Assembly: GCA_021521415.1 (NCBI GenBank)
Contig: JAIQDT010001939.1
Coordinates: 62,001 to 126,000 of the forward strand
DNA: 64,000 nucleotides
Direction: 5' to 3'
Source of the DNA: Bidens hawaiensis
Taxonomy: Eukaryota; Streptophyta; Magnoliopsida; Asterales; Asteraceae
Shown: positions 31,317 through 46,300 of the stretch, in pieces
Layout of the letters: each line of letters begins with the position of its first letter
Numbering within the stretch: position 1 is the first letter of the stretch
Notes under the pieces: generated by a model
Database searches by the model: none
Seen by the model: only the letters and a program-made list of their open reading frames with translations
What the model was told of the DNA's origin: nothing
Program-made: the position numbers and the translations under genes

Positions 31317-32207
31317 ATATATATATATAGGGGTGAGTTAACGTACAATAATAGCTTATCGTACATTACATACGCGACTTCCTGCACCACCGATTCTAAT
31401 TGAAATTAAAACTGCTTAGTGACATAATTGTAATTAACCTAAAAATACTTAACGCATACCCATCAAAGTCCACCATCCCTAAAAATACTTAACCGATTCT
31501 AAATGTTCTAATACATTCAAAGAAAGATCTGGGTGTTCAAAAAAGTATTGAAGTTCTGATAAAGTTTAAAAGTTCTAAGAAGTTCTGGGTGTTCAAACTG
31601 GTAAAGTTAAGAAGTTATAAGAAGTTCTGGGTGTTCAAAACTGATAAAGTTTAGAAGTTCTAGGAAGTTCTGGGTGTTCAGAACTTCTAAAACTAACAAA
31701 AAAAAATTAAACACCTGTAAACATGAAATTGAACATTGAAATCACTTCATATAATCTCATAATCATCAAACAATCGTCAATCGACCGTTAATTTGATCAT
31801 TGATTCGATCATATGAACAAAAAATGGAACGTCTGCAACTGGGTTTACTCAAAACTCAAAATTGATTAATTGAAACTTTAAATTGATGATTAATTGGACC
31901 AATCTCAAAGTTTAATTGATCAATTAGTTCAACAAATTCAATTTTAATTGGTCAATTTTATCAACTGACCTGTGAAAAAGCCGTGACGAGGAAGATGGTG
32001 TTCACGACGGTACCGTCGACGGTCGCGACGGTAGATGCAATCATTGGACGGTGACGGTGAAGGCATACGGAATCGATGGAGCAGTGTAGCAGAGGATCAG
32101 AATAGTCGCATGTTTTTTGAAAATCGATGGTGAAGAAACTCACGTACGTAATGTACGATAAAGGATTTCCGTATTCCATCCTTTACCTATATATATATAT
32201 ATAAATA
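31317..32207. mobile_element. Non-autonomous TIR element with TA-rich ends and an internal minisatellite
   Basis: Both ends carry a (TA)n run, then an inverted repeat containing TTATCGTACATTAC (left about 31350, right inverse about 32140-32160). Internally, AAGTTCTGGGTGTTCAAA-type units recur three to four times at 31523-31690 (about 60-bp period). No transposase. A distinct element with similar TA-rich AGGGG ends lies at 47860-48058. Confidence 0.6.
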
Positions 32208-33003
32208 CATACATAAAAATGGATAAATTATTAGATAAATAAAAAAATTATAAAGTTAAATGGTTATATAACTGACATTTAAAGAGAGATTAATAATTAT
32301 ACGATGAATTAAAATGAAGTTAAGTTTAGATTAAACTCAAATCACAAAGAAATTATGTAGACTGAAACATAAATTTTGAATTGGAGAATCATAATATATA
32401 TTTTTACATTTGTTAATGTATATAAACTTTTAAATAATTTTATAAATACTAAATAAGATAATAAAGTAAAATAAATAAGTACTTTCTCTTATTAAATCAA
32501 TAAACGAGACAAATCACTCATTTTCTATTATTATTATTATTATTTTACATTTTTTTAATAATTAAGTTTGAAATGACTAAGGAAAATTACGGTACTTAAT
32601 GTACCTAAGCTAGCTTACAAAACAAAAGAAAAACTCAAAATAGTAAATATCTTATTTCCATCATCCTCACTTCCATTGTTTTACCGCTGCAACGACTCTT
32701 GGCGAAAATAAATTCCGATGACCTTTTTAGATCAATCTTTTTTCCTTCTCTACTTTTCAATATTTTATGAGTGTCGGAGTTGAAATTTCACAGGGGTCGA
32801 TCAATCATCTATATATATATATAACACTATAATTTTTTTTCCACAAGGGTTAACTGACCCCTGTAGCTATACCATAGATCAGCCTCTTGTCCTTGTTGTC
32901 TTAATTCTTTCTATTTTCACAAACAATACATGTTAGCTCTTGCTCAGGTTCATATTTGGTCTGTAGCATCATATGCATGTAGCTCCAATATGGACTTCTC
33001 CCT
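32208..33003. other. AT-rich intergenic DNA
   Basis: No gene seen. It has a short (TTA)n run at about 32528-32545 and a small partial inverted repeat around 32810-32880 (AGGGGTCGAT / GACCCCTGTAGC). Confidence 0.4.
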
Positions 33004-33591
33004 TCTATCTACCTATCTAATCTAATCTAACAATACTAATAAAGAAAATAATGAGGATGATGTGGCAATCTCACATTCATTCTTGGCCTAATCTTTATTC
33101 TCATTCATCTTACTTATTCATGGGTTATGTAGCAAAATCATATTGACAAATGGGTTGTAATTTCCTTTATAACTCACTAATCTATCATCTCATTCATCCT
33201 AACTATCCATTGGTCATGGGTCAAAACTATTTTGACAAATGGGTTATAATTGCATTTCTAATTCTCTAATTTTTCATCTTATTTATCCTACTTATTCATG
33301 GGTCATGGGACAAAACAATTTTGAAAAATGGGTTATAATTTTTCTTCTAATTTTCTAATCTCTCATCTCATTTATCATAATTATCCACGGGTAATTGGTC
33401 AAAAACAATTTTTGCAAATGTTGTATTAAAAAAATTCGAATGTGTACATTTGAGATTCTAGACTTCTTATTGTTTGTACTATATTTTATCTTCTTTTTAC
33501 TTATAATTTGGTTCCTTTTTTTTCCAGATAATGAATCTTTTTATTTTTATTATTTGACAAATCTCGTGTAATACACTGGTTCAAAAGCTAG
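33004..33591 (+). mobile_element. Non-autonomous Helitron with four about 89-bp internal repeats
   Basis: The 3' end has a hairpin (CTCGTGTAATACACTGG) followed by TTCAAAAGCTAG|T, the plant Helitron terminus. The 5' end is in the TCTATC...AATAAAG stretch near 33004. Inside, ATTCATGGGTCATGGGACAA-type units ending GACAAATGGGTTATAAT recur at about 33117, 33208, 33294 and 33382. Confidence 0.7.
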
Positions 33592-33594
33592 TAT

Positions 33595-34353
33595 TCTAAT
33601 AAAGGAAAATAATTGGGAATACGTGCCACTTAGATATTCATTCCTATCCAAATTTCCCTCTCAAACTATTTTCTTATTTCTATTGAAAACTTATTTATGT
33701 CAACGTAGTAAAAAATATCAATTCACCATTTTATCAAATAACTAATTACCTAAACTATAGGGATTAAAAATATGCATGAATTTATGTTAGTATAATAAAA
33801 ATATTTATCTTTAATTGAATTATATTTACATTTTTTTTATTAAATCAATTTATAAACACTTTTTAGTGTAGGAGATTAATGTGGTAAAAATAAATGAACG
33901 ATATTTATGGGTCTAAAAAGTTTTTTTGTTAAGAACTTATGAGTGAATAGCAATTTTATTCTTACGTATTCATTCAAATCCATGGATCCATGGAGTTCGC
34001 ATCCATCTATTTCATAAATATGTAATACAAAAGTGTGATTTAGTAACGCTAATTTTATATATGATGTTTTAGTTTTTTATGCCATTTATAATGAAACATC
34101 TTATCATCTTTTGTCAAAATTCGTTATTTCATTAAAAAATATAATAACAACTTATAAAATCACTAGGTGTATTTTTCGTAATTATAAAGAAATTGTGTGA
34201 GAATACACCACGTATTCGTATGAATATTCCATTAAAAAAATATAGTTTTCTTATTAAACTGTTTAATTTTGTAAAATATAGTTTTTTTTTAATTTCTATA
34301 GTTTAATTACATTTTTTTAACTTCTCATGCATTACTCGTGGATCTAAAACTAG
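33595..34353 (+). mobile_element. Second Helitron, head-to-tail with the first
   Basis: Starts TCTAATAAAGG four bases after the first Helitron's CTAG. It ends with CATGCATTACTCGTGGATCTAAAACTAG|T. AT-rich interior with no frame. Confidence 0.65.
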
Positions 34354-34599
34354 TTATATATAGAGATAAATACCAATATGTCGGTGCCATGACTTTTTTA
34401 GAAACCCAAAGTTTGTGTATTTATGAATCACTGATCAAATTTGTTAGCATTGTAGGTTGGTTGAAGTTTGTCCTGCTAATTAACCTCTTTTGTCTGAGTT
34501 TACGTTGCCCAGGTTCAAACCCCTTACTTGTTCATATACATCTCTTTTTTATCAATCTATTGTTTTAATTTTGGTGGGCTGTGACATCATAATTTTTAA

Positions 34600-35591
34600 G
34601 GGATAATTTCCAAAATGATCCAAAACAAGAGAGAGAAAAAAAAATGATCCTAAATGGGTCTACATTCCCAAACTAACCCATGAAATATGTACTGATCAGA
34701 CGTTTTGGGAAAATAAACGACTAGATATTTAATCCAATCAAAATGTGACATGTGTAAAGGATCTGACACAAGTTAACTCACTTTTTAAAAAACAGTCTAT
34801 CCAGACGGTTTTTTTATGTTTCTTGTCTGGTCCGTTCAAATTATTAATCCTAACTTCTTCTTCATCTTCATCTTCTTCATGTTTCATCTTCATTTTCATC
34901 ATCTTCATCTTCATCTTCATCTTCTTCTTCATCTTCATCTTCTTCGGCACCCTCAACCTCACCACCGTCTGACACCACCTCACCGCCACCCGACACCACA
35001 TCACCGCCACCCGCTGCCGCCGCATCACCACCTCCAACCACCAATTCGCCACCTTCGGCAGCCACTTCTCCACCGCAAACCACCAATTCTTTTTAAGGTA
35101 GGATATCTTTTTAAGTTTTTTGGTTGGCGGTTGGCGGTGGTGATGCGGTGGCGGCGGGTGGCAGTGAGGTGGTGTCGGGTGGCGGTGAGGTGGTGTTAGA
35201 CGGTGATAAGGTTGTGGGGTGCCGGAGAAGATGATGATGATGATGATGATGATGATGAAGATGAAGATGAAGAACATGAAGATAAAGAAGATGAAAATAA
35301 TAATAATTTAAACGGACCAGGCAAGAAACTTAAAAAAATCGTCTGGATAGACTGTTTTTAAAAAATGAGTTAACTTTAAAATATGGTCGAAACAGACGAG
35401 ATTTTTAAAAATCTCGTCTGATGTGTCAGATCCTTTACACATGTCACATTTTGATTGGATTAAAAATCCAGTCGTTTATTTTCCCAAAGTATCTGGTCAG
35501 TACATATTTCATGGGTTAGTTTGGGAATGTGGACCCATTTAGGATTTTTTTCTCTCTCTCTCTTGGTTTGGATCATTTTGGGAATAAGCCC
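34600..35591. mobile_element. Near-palindromic MULE-like foldback element (about 0.5-kb arms)
   Basis: The outer ends GGGATAATTTCCAAAATGA and the inverse of TCATTTTGGGAATAAGCCC pair. The flanks TAATTTTTAA (34590-34599) and TATTTTTTAA (35592-35601) form a one-mismatch 10-bp TSD typical of Mutator-like elements. Inverse similarity continues inward through CTTTACACATGTCACATTTT, GTCTGGATAGAC, (CTTCAT)n versus (GATGAAG)n and CACCACCTC/GGTGGTG tracts, almost to the centre near 35097. The predicted low-complexity Ser/Phe/Glu/Gly-rich reading frames here are by-products of these repeats. Confidence 0.82.
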
Positions 35592-35639
35592 TATTTTTTA
35601 AAGGTCTTTGAATTTTGATTGTTTTTTCTAGGTTTTTTT

Positions 35640-36295
35640 GAAGTATGATAACATGAGGCATTAAGTTTTAGATTTAGTTTCGGTATCGTAACGAACCCAA
35701 ACGATGCCAACTAAATACGCAAAACCCGTGTTTTTTAGCCAGTTTTGGTACCGTAACGAACCTAGCCAATAACGAAATTATTTTTTATGTTTACTTCTGG
35801 TATAATAACGATTTAGTTTCAGTATCGTAACGAACCTAAGCGATGACAAATAAATACGCAACGCCTCATCGCCATAACATCCGTGTTTTTTTATTTAGTT
35901 TTGGTACCGTAATGAACCTAGCCAATAACGAAATTATTTTTTATGTTTACTTATAGTACGATAGCGAACCTAACCAGTACCGATCGAATGTGTGTTGACT
36001 CGCCTCTGCAACCCCTACGTTTGTTTTTTTCTTTGTTAAATATGTTAATTATTCAAAATTATCTTGTGTTTAGTTCCGGTCTGTGGCAAACCTATCTATA
36101 CCGACTGAATTTCCACCACGACCCCCATATAAGCCAACCGAATAAACATGGTTTTACATATATTATTTTTTGTATCATAAGCTATACGCTTTCATCATAA
36201 GTTCTACGCATGCTCACACTAGTTTAAACATTCACATATCTTTTTTTATTTGCGTCAAGCTGCCGACGCCGCAACGAGGCTGGTTTTAAACCTAG
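35640..36295 (+). mobile_element. Probable Helitron with internal tandem repeats
   Basis: The 3' end carries GACGCCGCAACGAGGCTGG (hairpin) then TTTTAAACCTAG|TT. Internally, GGTACCGTAACGAACC-type blocks with CCAATAACGAAATTATTTTT recur (about 35747, 35910), and a related GTATCGTAACGAACC block recurs at 35680 and 35824. The 5' end is not defined. Confidence 0.5.
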
Positions 36296-36415
36296 TTCAT
36301 ATTATAGTTCATACTGAACTGTCGCAAGTCACTTGGGCTATGAGTTGAGTATGAAATCTACAACCAGCCGACTGTTCAAGGGAAACTCAAGCATTTCCAA
36401 CAATGTAGCTCATCA

Positions 36416-36630
36416 CAGGGTCGCCCCTAAGGTGGGGCTAGGTGGTCGACGGCCCCCAACCCGACACCCCCCAAAACTTTTAAAAAATATATACACGCAT
36501 TTTTATGAAAAACAATATGCATATTTAATGTTTAAATTCAATTACATAACTAGTAGTTTGGTGTAGTGGTAAAAGGGTATGACTCCCAGCTCAAAGATTG
36601 TGTATTCTAGTCTCATCTGATACATGTTTT
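36416..36630 (+). mobile_element. Relative of the hAT-like MITE with tRNA-like boxes
   Basis: Begins CAGGGTCGCCCC and shares GGTGGTCGACGG, CCCGACACCCC and TTTTTATGAAAAACAATATG with the element at 28104-28502, in opposite orientation. It has the tRNA-like stretch TTTGGTGTAGTGGTAAAAGG (36555-36574). The right end and TSD are not recognised. Confidence 0.55.
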
Positions 36631-36830
36631 GATATTTATAATCCAGATTCGTTGAAGACAAAACCAAGGGGCGGATAGGTCGATCTCAAGGGTAAGATAA
36701 TAAGGAGATCAAATCAAATCTATTATTATTTAAGTTTTATTCATTTAAAGTTTAAGTTATCTTTTATTAGTTTCTTACTTCTAGTCAAATTGTATTTTTT
36801 AGATTTATAAATACAATTTTATAATAATAA

Positions 36831-36865
36831 CTAGCTTTTAGCCCGCGTATTACGCATGTCTATTT
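36831..36865 (-). mobile_element. Helitron 3' terminus (minus strand)
   Basis: On the minus strand, ATGCGTAATACGCGGGC forms a hairpin followed by TAAAAGCTAG|TT. The body would extend to higher coordinates; its 5' end was not found. Confidence 0.55.
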
Positions 36866-39800
36866 AGATTTTTTTATATTATTGTGAAAATATAATTTTT
36901 GGTTATGCTATATTCAGATTTTAACTTAAACATAAACTTTGACGTGTAGATTTTGTATTAAATTTCATCGACCCAGGCACGCGTAACTGTGTCAATTGTT
37001 TTTGCATGATGTATCATTGTGACGGTGTTAGTTGTTGGTACACGCACGCCACATCAGGTGTTTTATTTTAACCTTTCACCTAATATTCCTTTCCCAACCA
37101 TTGCGTAGAACGAGTGAACGTCTAAGACACTCGGCCTCGTCAACCGGAAAATCACTCACTTCCCTTTGCATCCAATGAGCCCGTCTTGAATTTTATCTTG
37201 TATTAAATATAAAAAAGCACGCCGGGTCAAAAGAGAGAGACACACAATATTAAAAAAATGCAAATATACTTGACATTATCCAATACACATCAGGTTTGAG
37301 TGTATTTTGACCACTAAAAAGTCATATTTCATTTCATAAACTAAGAACTTAAAGTCAGTTTGCACAAATGCTTCTTATTGTCTATATTGTGACCATGCTG
37401 CAATTAATCTCAAAAGTGAGTATTTGTTGGTGCAGGTGAGCAACTATTTCAAAATCATGTATATGCTATATAGAGTACTTACGGTATATAGAGTACTTGC
37501 ATGTTTTCTTGAAATCATCAAGTGCTCAAAAGAAGTCAAAAGGCCAAAACAATGGCAATTTCTATACTCGGAAATCTTTGTAATTATTCAAACATATTGC
37601 ACATAATTTTCTGCAGTTTAATGGGAGTTTTTAAGACGATAATGAATCACAATGACAACATCAACAAACCCAAAAACACTAAACCACTATCATTTAGTTA
37701 AATTTTTGCATTTCAAAGTCATGTTTTTTAACGCAAGAAAAAAGTGCATAGGTGTTTTCTTCTAATAACTTTCCTAACGCAATACATTAAAGACAATGAA
37801 GCAATAAAACTCACTCTTGAAGTTTGAAAATCAAATTAAAATGTACGTAACAAAAACACAAAGTGGAAGACTTGAAAACTTGAATTCATCAAAAAGTACC
37901 AAGTTGACATATATGTGAAGTTTATCATACCCTAAGGACGGTTTTCCGGTTTAAGGAATTGAGCTACCGCATACGCCTCAAAGATGCATCTTTTCAATAT
38001 CCTCCTTGTGGCCTTTTAGAGCTTTAAAAATGACTAAGATACCATTGATTGTACTTGTCAATAGCCTCAAGCGGGCCAAGCTGCCCATTTGTACCTCTGC
38101 CCCCCATGAAAATACAGTATTCCTTTCAATAATAGCAAGTGTGTGCCTCTATCCATTCACATGATATTTGAACTACTTTCTTTCAACATGTAAATGGTAA
38201 AAAAAACCTCAATCTTAAGATAGATGATAAATGGTACATAATAATACATACGATTCTTTAATCTCCTAGACATGAAAAAAAGTAAGATCACATGGAAAAA
38301 TGAAAGTGACACTTGCTCATTAAAAAAATTCACTTCCAGAATAGTACATATAAGATTTCAATTCTCTAATTTTCTCCTTATACACAATGTCAGTGGCCAT
38401 ATTTGTGACTTTACCGTCCTTATCCAAGATTAACAACTTAAATACGTCTATACTTTTTCTCACAATAAAAGTACATATAACACCCATTCATATGGGAACA
38501 AAAAGCATACGCATTTTATGGAGCTTTGAATACATATCCATTTAAGACGAAATAAGTTTAAAAAATATAGATATAAAAACAAATAACAATAAATAAATAC
38601 ATTTAATTTTGCTTATGTTAAATTTTAATATTACATTTTAAATATATATGATTTTAAAGTTATATTAATTTAAAATAGTTTTTAAAAGGATCATTATATG
38701 GTAAACTAATGTTTGGGTCATAATAGCTAAGATAAGACCAACATGCAAGCACCTTTATGAATCTTTTTAAATACCATAATAAATAATATGTCTGCTTTGG
38801 TTACAAGACCTATACTAAATATGATACTCCAACTTTTTTTTATAAAAGTTTCAATGATTCCTAAACCATTTGAACCGCTTGACGTCGGATAGAACATAAA
38901 TATACTCATTTAATGAATAGATATTACGATATCGAACAAAACTTACTATTATAAGCTTACTTTGAGAAACTGATTTCAGGTTCTTCAATCGGTTCTCCCA
39001 ATTAAGAATGTCAAAGTGTTGACCGAACAATATGAAGTCCTAAAGATATGATACCACTACTCCTAAAGATTCAAACTGACAGTCCCACTTTTGAACCATT
39101 CATGCTCGCATACCTTGTTGTCCCTGTCAAATTCGTGTTCTCTCTGTGTTTTTTTTTGACACACACACAAAAAAAAACCCTGCCCAAAATTAAAATAAAG
39201 GCGGCGACATATTGACTGCGTTAGTATACAGCTGGTATAATAAACAAATAAAACCTTAGGAGCGCCAGTAACTATCCCAACAGAAAGTGCAGCACGAAGG
39301 GCATCCCAGCAAATCATATGATCGAGTTGGTTGACCAACTCCCCTTTGCCTTTAAAACCCAAAAGGAAGTTTTAAAGGAATGTAGTTAGAGGTGACAAGA
39401 TTTCAACTTTGCCATTTTGGTCAATGGACCATGGTCAAAATAACCGAGATTGGTTTACCACCAAATGCCTTTTTTATTCTTTATTTATAATTAACTAATG
39501 CGTTAGTTATGATGAAAAATCAATATTATATCTTTGGAAAAAACGACACCCTTTATCCCATTTGGTCCATTTAGCTAACTATTTGAGCCGCCCTATTTAA
39601 AAGAAAACAAAACCGGAATCAAATGTTGTTGTATAAAGAGTTCATTTTATATTATGCATCAAAATTTAATTATATTAAACAAAATAACAAATAATCTATT
39701 ATAATTACCTAACTGATGTTTGTGCTACTATATAACAAACTATTATTATACAATAAACTGTTATTATACACCCCCAAGCATAAAAATGTGAAACCTCACA

Positions 39801-39910
39801 AGATGTTTAGTGATAGAATGTATTCTTATATAAGAATAAATGATTAAATATATATTTTATTTTATAAAAAATGCATTGATAAGTCATGTTGGGACTCAGA
39901 TTCACAACTT
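36866..39910. other. Intergenic region without a recognised gene
   Basis: AT-rich. Minus-strand translation of about 37930-38165 has protein-like text with stops (MGGRGTNGQLGPLEAIDKYN) that may be a decayed exon of an unidentified gene. A frame at 39250-39362 (MGFKGKGELVNQLDHMICWD) also looks protein-like but is short. I cannot name either. Confidence 0.3.
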
Positions 39911-41935
<2,025 letters not shown>

Positions 41936-43340
41936 AACAGTGATGCCTTATTACATTCGACATGAAATCGGGGATTTCATATTTTCGAATCATTTAGGCC
42001 GAGCTTGTTGGTGGAAAATTTTCTTCAGCTGCATGATCATATATAAAAAAGTACGACGTGATAACCGACTTGACCAATATTGGAGATCATGAGCGATATG
42101 TCATTTACCAACTACGAACACTCTCCAAACCAATGTATGGACCATCATGTCATGCATCGTAGAAGGCAGAAACGTCCGATGTCATGTTGCACATGAATTA
42201 AGAATCCAGGACTCTTCTAGTTGGAGGGGCGGAACATCAATGAGGCCAGGGTAGGCCATGGCTCCCTTGAATTTGGGCTTTGAGCTTCGTATGTTTATTT
42301 TCCTTGAAGAATATTATGGGTTTTTATTTGGCCCCAGCCCAAAAGCCCAAACCAACAAAAACTAAACGTAGAGAGTGAGCCGGCTTGTAATTCTTATTCC
42401 TTTGTTGTTTGTGTAAGAACTGGTTGCTTTTTTTTGGGATTTATTGTCTTTATTTGGTGAAAAATAATTAGTTTTTTTTTTTTTTTTTTGTAAGAATTTA
42501 GTTTTGTTTTTTCCTAAAGATTTTTGGCCCCTACAATGTTAGTATTCAAGTTCCGCCAGTGTCTAGTTGCCAAACATATGAAAAATCCATATAAAACCCA
42601 CAATGCGGTGAAGCCAAAAATGAGAGAATCCAAATAGAGACTATACATTGGAATCTTCAAGCCCGATGTGAGGCCCATCAGAAGAACCGTGTGCTTCAAA
42701 TGGATTAAAGTTGTGAGTTGTGATAGCCCAAATAAGACGGCATTTATATGCCTAAGGATTAATTAAAGAAGCACATGGACCATATCCAAAACCCATGGGT
42801 GAATAATACGAAACACGAGTAACCGACGATGTATTTGCTTGATTTATAATCTCTTCGCTGGCAATTGAAGCTGTAATCAATTTCTTTGATCAGTTGATCT
42901 TCGATGAACAGAACATCAACAATAATCATCAAGTGAAGAACCCATTTGTTCTTTATTGTTTGCTTGAATTTACTGCTACAGATCATTCACTTTGAGTTGA
43001 ATTACCTGTTATGATGAGAAAATAACTCTAATTTAGAAATAAATTTGCAATGATTACAAGGTGTGTGCTTGAAAATAGCCTGAAAAAAGAATGAAGAACA
43101 GTATAGAAACAGGTTTGTCAAATCAAATGTGTGTAAAAGTGATCATATACAATACAAATGCCTTCTGTATATATAAAGTATAGGAGCCTATAACAACTGC
43201 CATGCAACAGAAACTATAACAGAAGTTCATAATTAATCAAATATCACAGGCCATGAAATCAAATTTCAACCTGCTTCTTTGGAAAAGGAACATATGAAGT
43301 ACATAATGGTATTAGCTGACATGTTCGTTTTTGCTGTCTT
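41936..43340. other. 3' spacer of RLK copy B
   Basis: Paralogous to the spacer 3' of copy C (9900-10985) and, at 41946-42045, to the spacer at 3820-3915. It contains insertions relative to those, including a poly-T run (42470-42489). No supported gene. Confidence 0.6.
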
Positions 43341-46300
43341 CTATTTTGACACTAAAATTGAAACTGATTCGCTATTTTCAGATCCGTTCCCTGACTTAAC
43401 TCCTCCTATTCCTCCTGCCACAGCCTTGGTCCCAACAGCATCCCTCTCAATGTAGAACGCTGGCCGTTTTGGCTCAGGCAGATGCATATGTTCATTTGTA
43501 AGCATAGAAACAACTTCTGACATGGTAGGTCTGTCCGTGGCATGGTCTTGAACGCATAAGAGACCCACATGAATGCATGTCATTACTTCCTTGGGAATGC
43601 ATGTATCTTCAAGTATTGGATCCATTAACTCCGAGCCTCTGCCTTCGTTCCACAATTCCCATGCCTACATTTCACAATTGAATGTTCAAATTTGTTTCAA
43701 ACTATAAAGCGACATTTACGATTAACTTACGAGTCCTAGAAGGTTGAGTGGGTGTTCCACATCATAGCTCACATGATTCATCTTGCTGCTTATAATCTCA
43801 AGCAACAAAACACCAAAACCAAATACATCTATCTTGGTTGAAATGATGCCATCTATCAGATACTCAGGAGGCATATACCCACTGGATATAAAATCAAGAG
43901 TTATTACATTGTGTTTTTTTATGATATCTATATAAAAATTGTCATAGGATAACTTATGGGCTCACCGTGTTCCAACGACTCTACTTGTATTTGCTTCTGA
44001 CTCGTTGATCCCAAATAATTTGGCCATGCCAAAATCTGATATTTTTGGCTTAAGGTAGTCATCTAGCAAGATGTTACTGGCTTTCAGATCTCTATGGATT
44101 ATCCTCAGCCTTGAAAACTTGTGAAGATACAAAAGCCCCTGAGCAATGCCATCGATTATTACAAAGCGATTGTTCCAATCCAGTAATCCTTTCTTCCTAG
44201 GATCTATTAATAAATGAGTAGCATCAACCAAAGAAAGAACCAATTTCATATAAACAATGTACAGAGTGTCAATTTATACCAAACAGAAAGAAATCCAAGC
44301 TATTATTAGACATATATTCATAGACAAGGATTTTTTCTTGCTTTTCAACACAAAACCCTAGAAGTCGGACAAGATTGGTGTGTTGAAGTTTGGCTATGAG
44401 CTCCATTTCGTTCTTAAACTCCTTAACTCCTTGACCAGAGCTTCTGGAAAGTCGCTTAACCGCAACCTCTTGCCCATCAACTAATTTTCCCTGTAAAATG
44501 CTGGCACAATCGATTCAAAAAAGAAAAGAAAAGAAAAAGAACATCGCGCAGGCTCACGGTTGATCAAACAATGATCAACTCTTTTTTTTAATTTATTATT
44601 AACCAAAAATCTGGTACATCACAATGAACCCAATGACCATGTAAATTTATTAGTCCTTAGTCACTAAACAACCCTAGACCTTGTTTGAAAATACCCTGAC
44701 AGAAAATAGCTAATAATCAATTTCAGTTTTGACTCATGACCCACAAACATGATTAGAGCCATCATAAAACATTAAAATGCATCACATGAGGTTTTAACTG
44801 AATCTTACTTTACTAGAAGAGTCTTTTTAATTAAAAGATTACCTTATAAACTTCTCCAAAACCTCCCTTTCCTAGCATATTAGTGTTTGAAAAGTTTTTT
44901 GTGGCTGATGAAACGCTTTGAAAGGTAAAATAACGCAGCTCAGTGTTCATATTCCTATCTCTTCGTATATAAATGTAGAATCGTCTCATGCGTCTCATCT
45001 GAAGCAGCAACAGCTTCTTGATTTTCTTAGCGATCTCTAATATGTTATCAAAGAAATATATGTTAGATGCTTAAAATGTCAGATATGTACATGAGCTAAA
45101 ATTCCAATAGTTATTGAATCTTTTTGTTGTTACCTATGAAGTATTAATCACATATAAATACTAGGGATATAATAAAATGTGTATTATTATGTGAATATTA
45201 CTTAGTAATAGGGCATATATGTAATTATGTAATTAGGTCCGTTAAGCAGTTAGGATTACAATAGCAGTTGTTTATAAACATCGTTTAGAATAGAAGTGAT
45301 ATCAATCAGTGTGTCAATAAAAGTACCATTTCATATAAACTCTCTTGTTCTTAAAAATTTCTGTTTATTATCACCAACGTTTGTGAATTCTTTGATTACC
45401 AACATCCTAGGTGTTGCCCAGATTGATTAAATTAGAAATGTTGAAATAGAGATTGAATCAACAACAACTTTAATGAATTTGATAATCTGATTGTAACTTG
45501 TACTTGGCATCAATGACCCTTTTATAAATAGCGAACCGATGTGTTCATTAGGGTTGTGTCGCTTTAAACGCACCTTATAGATTGACACATCAACTTGGTG
45601 GTTACCAAGTTTAATTTATAATAAACAGACCCTTGTACTTTACATTGACACTTATGCATTGGAGCCCCAGGTTCTAGTTGTTGTGGCAGAGTTTCAGAAT
45701 TTTTTAACACAATTACCAGTATGGACTTTTGAATTTTATTTGTTGGGTTATTCACATACTGTTCTAGAAAACTATGCATCTGGTTTCTTTTGCATGCACT
45801 CAACTCATCAATATATTGTAGTTACAAAGGATACAGTCATCTGAACATAGCAATGTATCCTCTTTATACATTTCAGTGAACCCGCTTGTTTACAATTTTT
45901 AGGCCAATATTTCAAGTTTTCAACACAATTACTTTATAGAAGATTTCTTGAATTTTCAGTTTCATGTAGGACTGTAACATTGGCTAGGAAAAATGATAAC
46001 GGTGTCATGTTTACAAAGTTGAGATTAATCCTGGATGAAAGGACTATTGTATTTAATTGAACTAATGAAGTAATAAAGGTGAGGTTGTTACCTTTAAAAT
46101 CAATGTATTTGTATGACCAATAGCATGATAGGAGTACAGCTAAAGGTACCATCATGATAATCAACCCAACCCCGGGCTTCTTCTTGTTCTTGTTCTTCTT
46201 CTTCATATCTATGGGGACATATGAAACCGAACTCTTTTCTGATTTTGCTCATGATAAGAGATCAATAAGTTATAAATTCAAGTGTACATGTTTACCATAA

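Noticed and set aside
33117..33400. Regularly spaced repeats that could suggest a CRISPR array
   Set aside because: Plant nuclear DNA, about 89-bp diverged units without distinct spacers, lying inside a Helitron.
34738..35277. Long low-complexity reading frames (Ile/His/Lys/Glu/Gly-rich) on both strands
   Set aside because: They translate simple-sequence arms of the palindromic element, have no domain and overlap on both strands.
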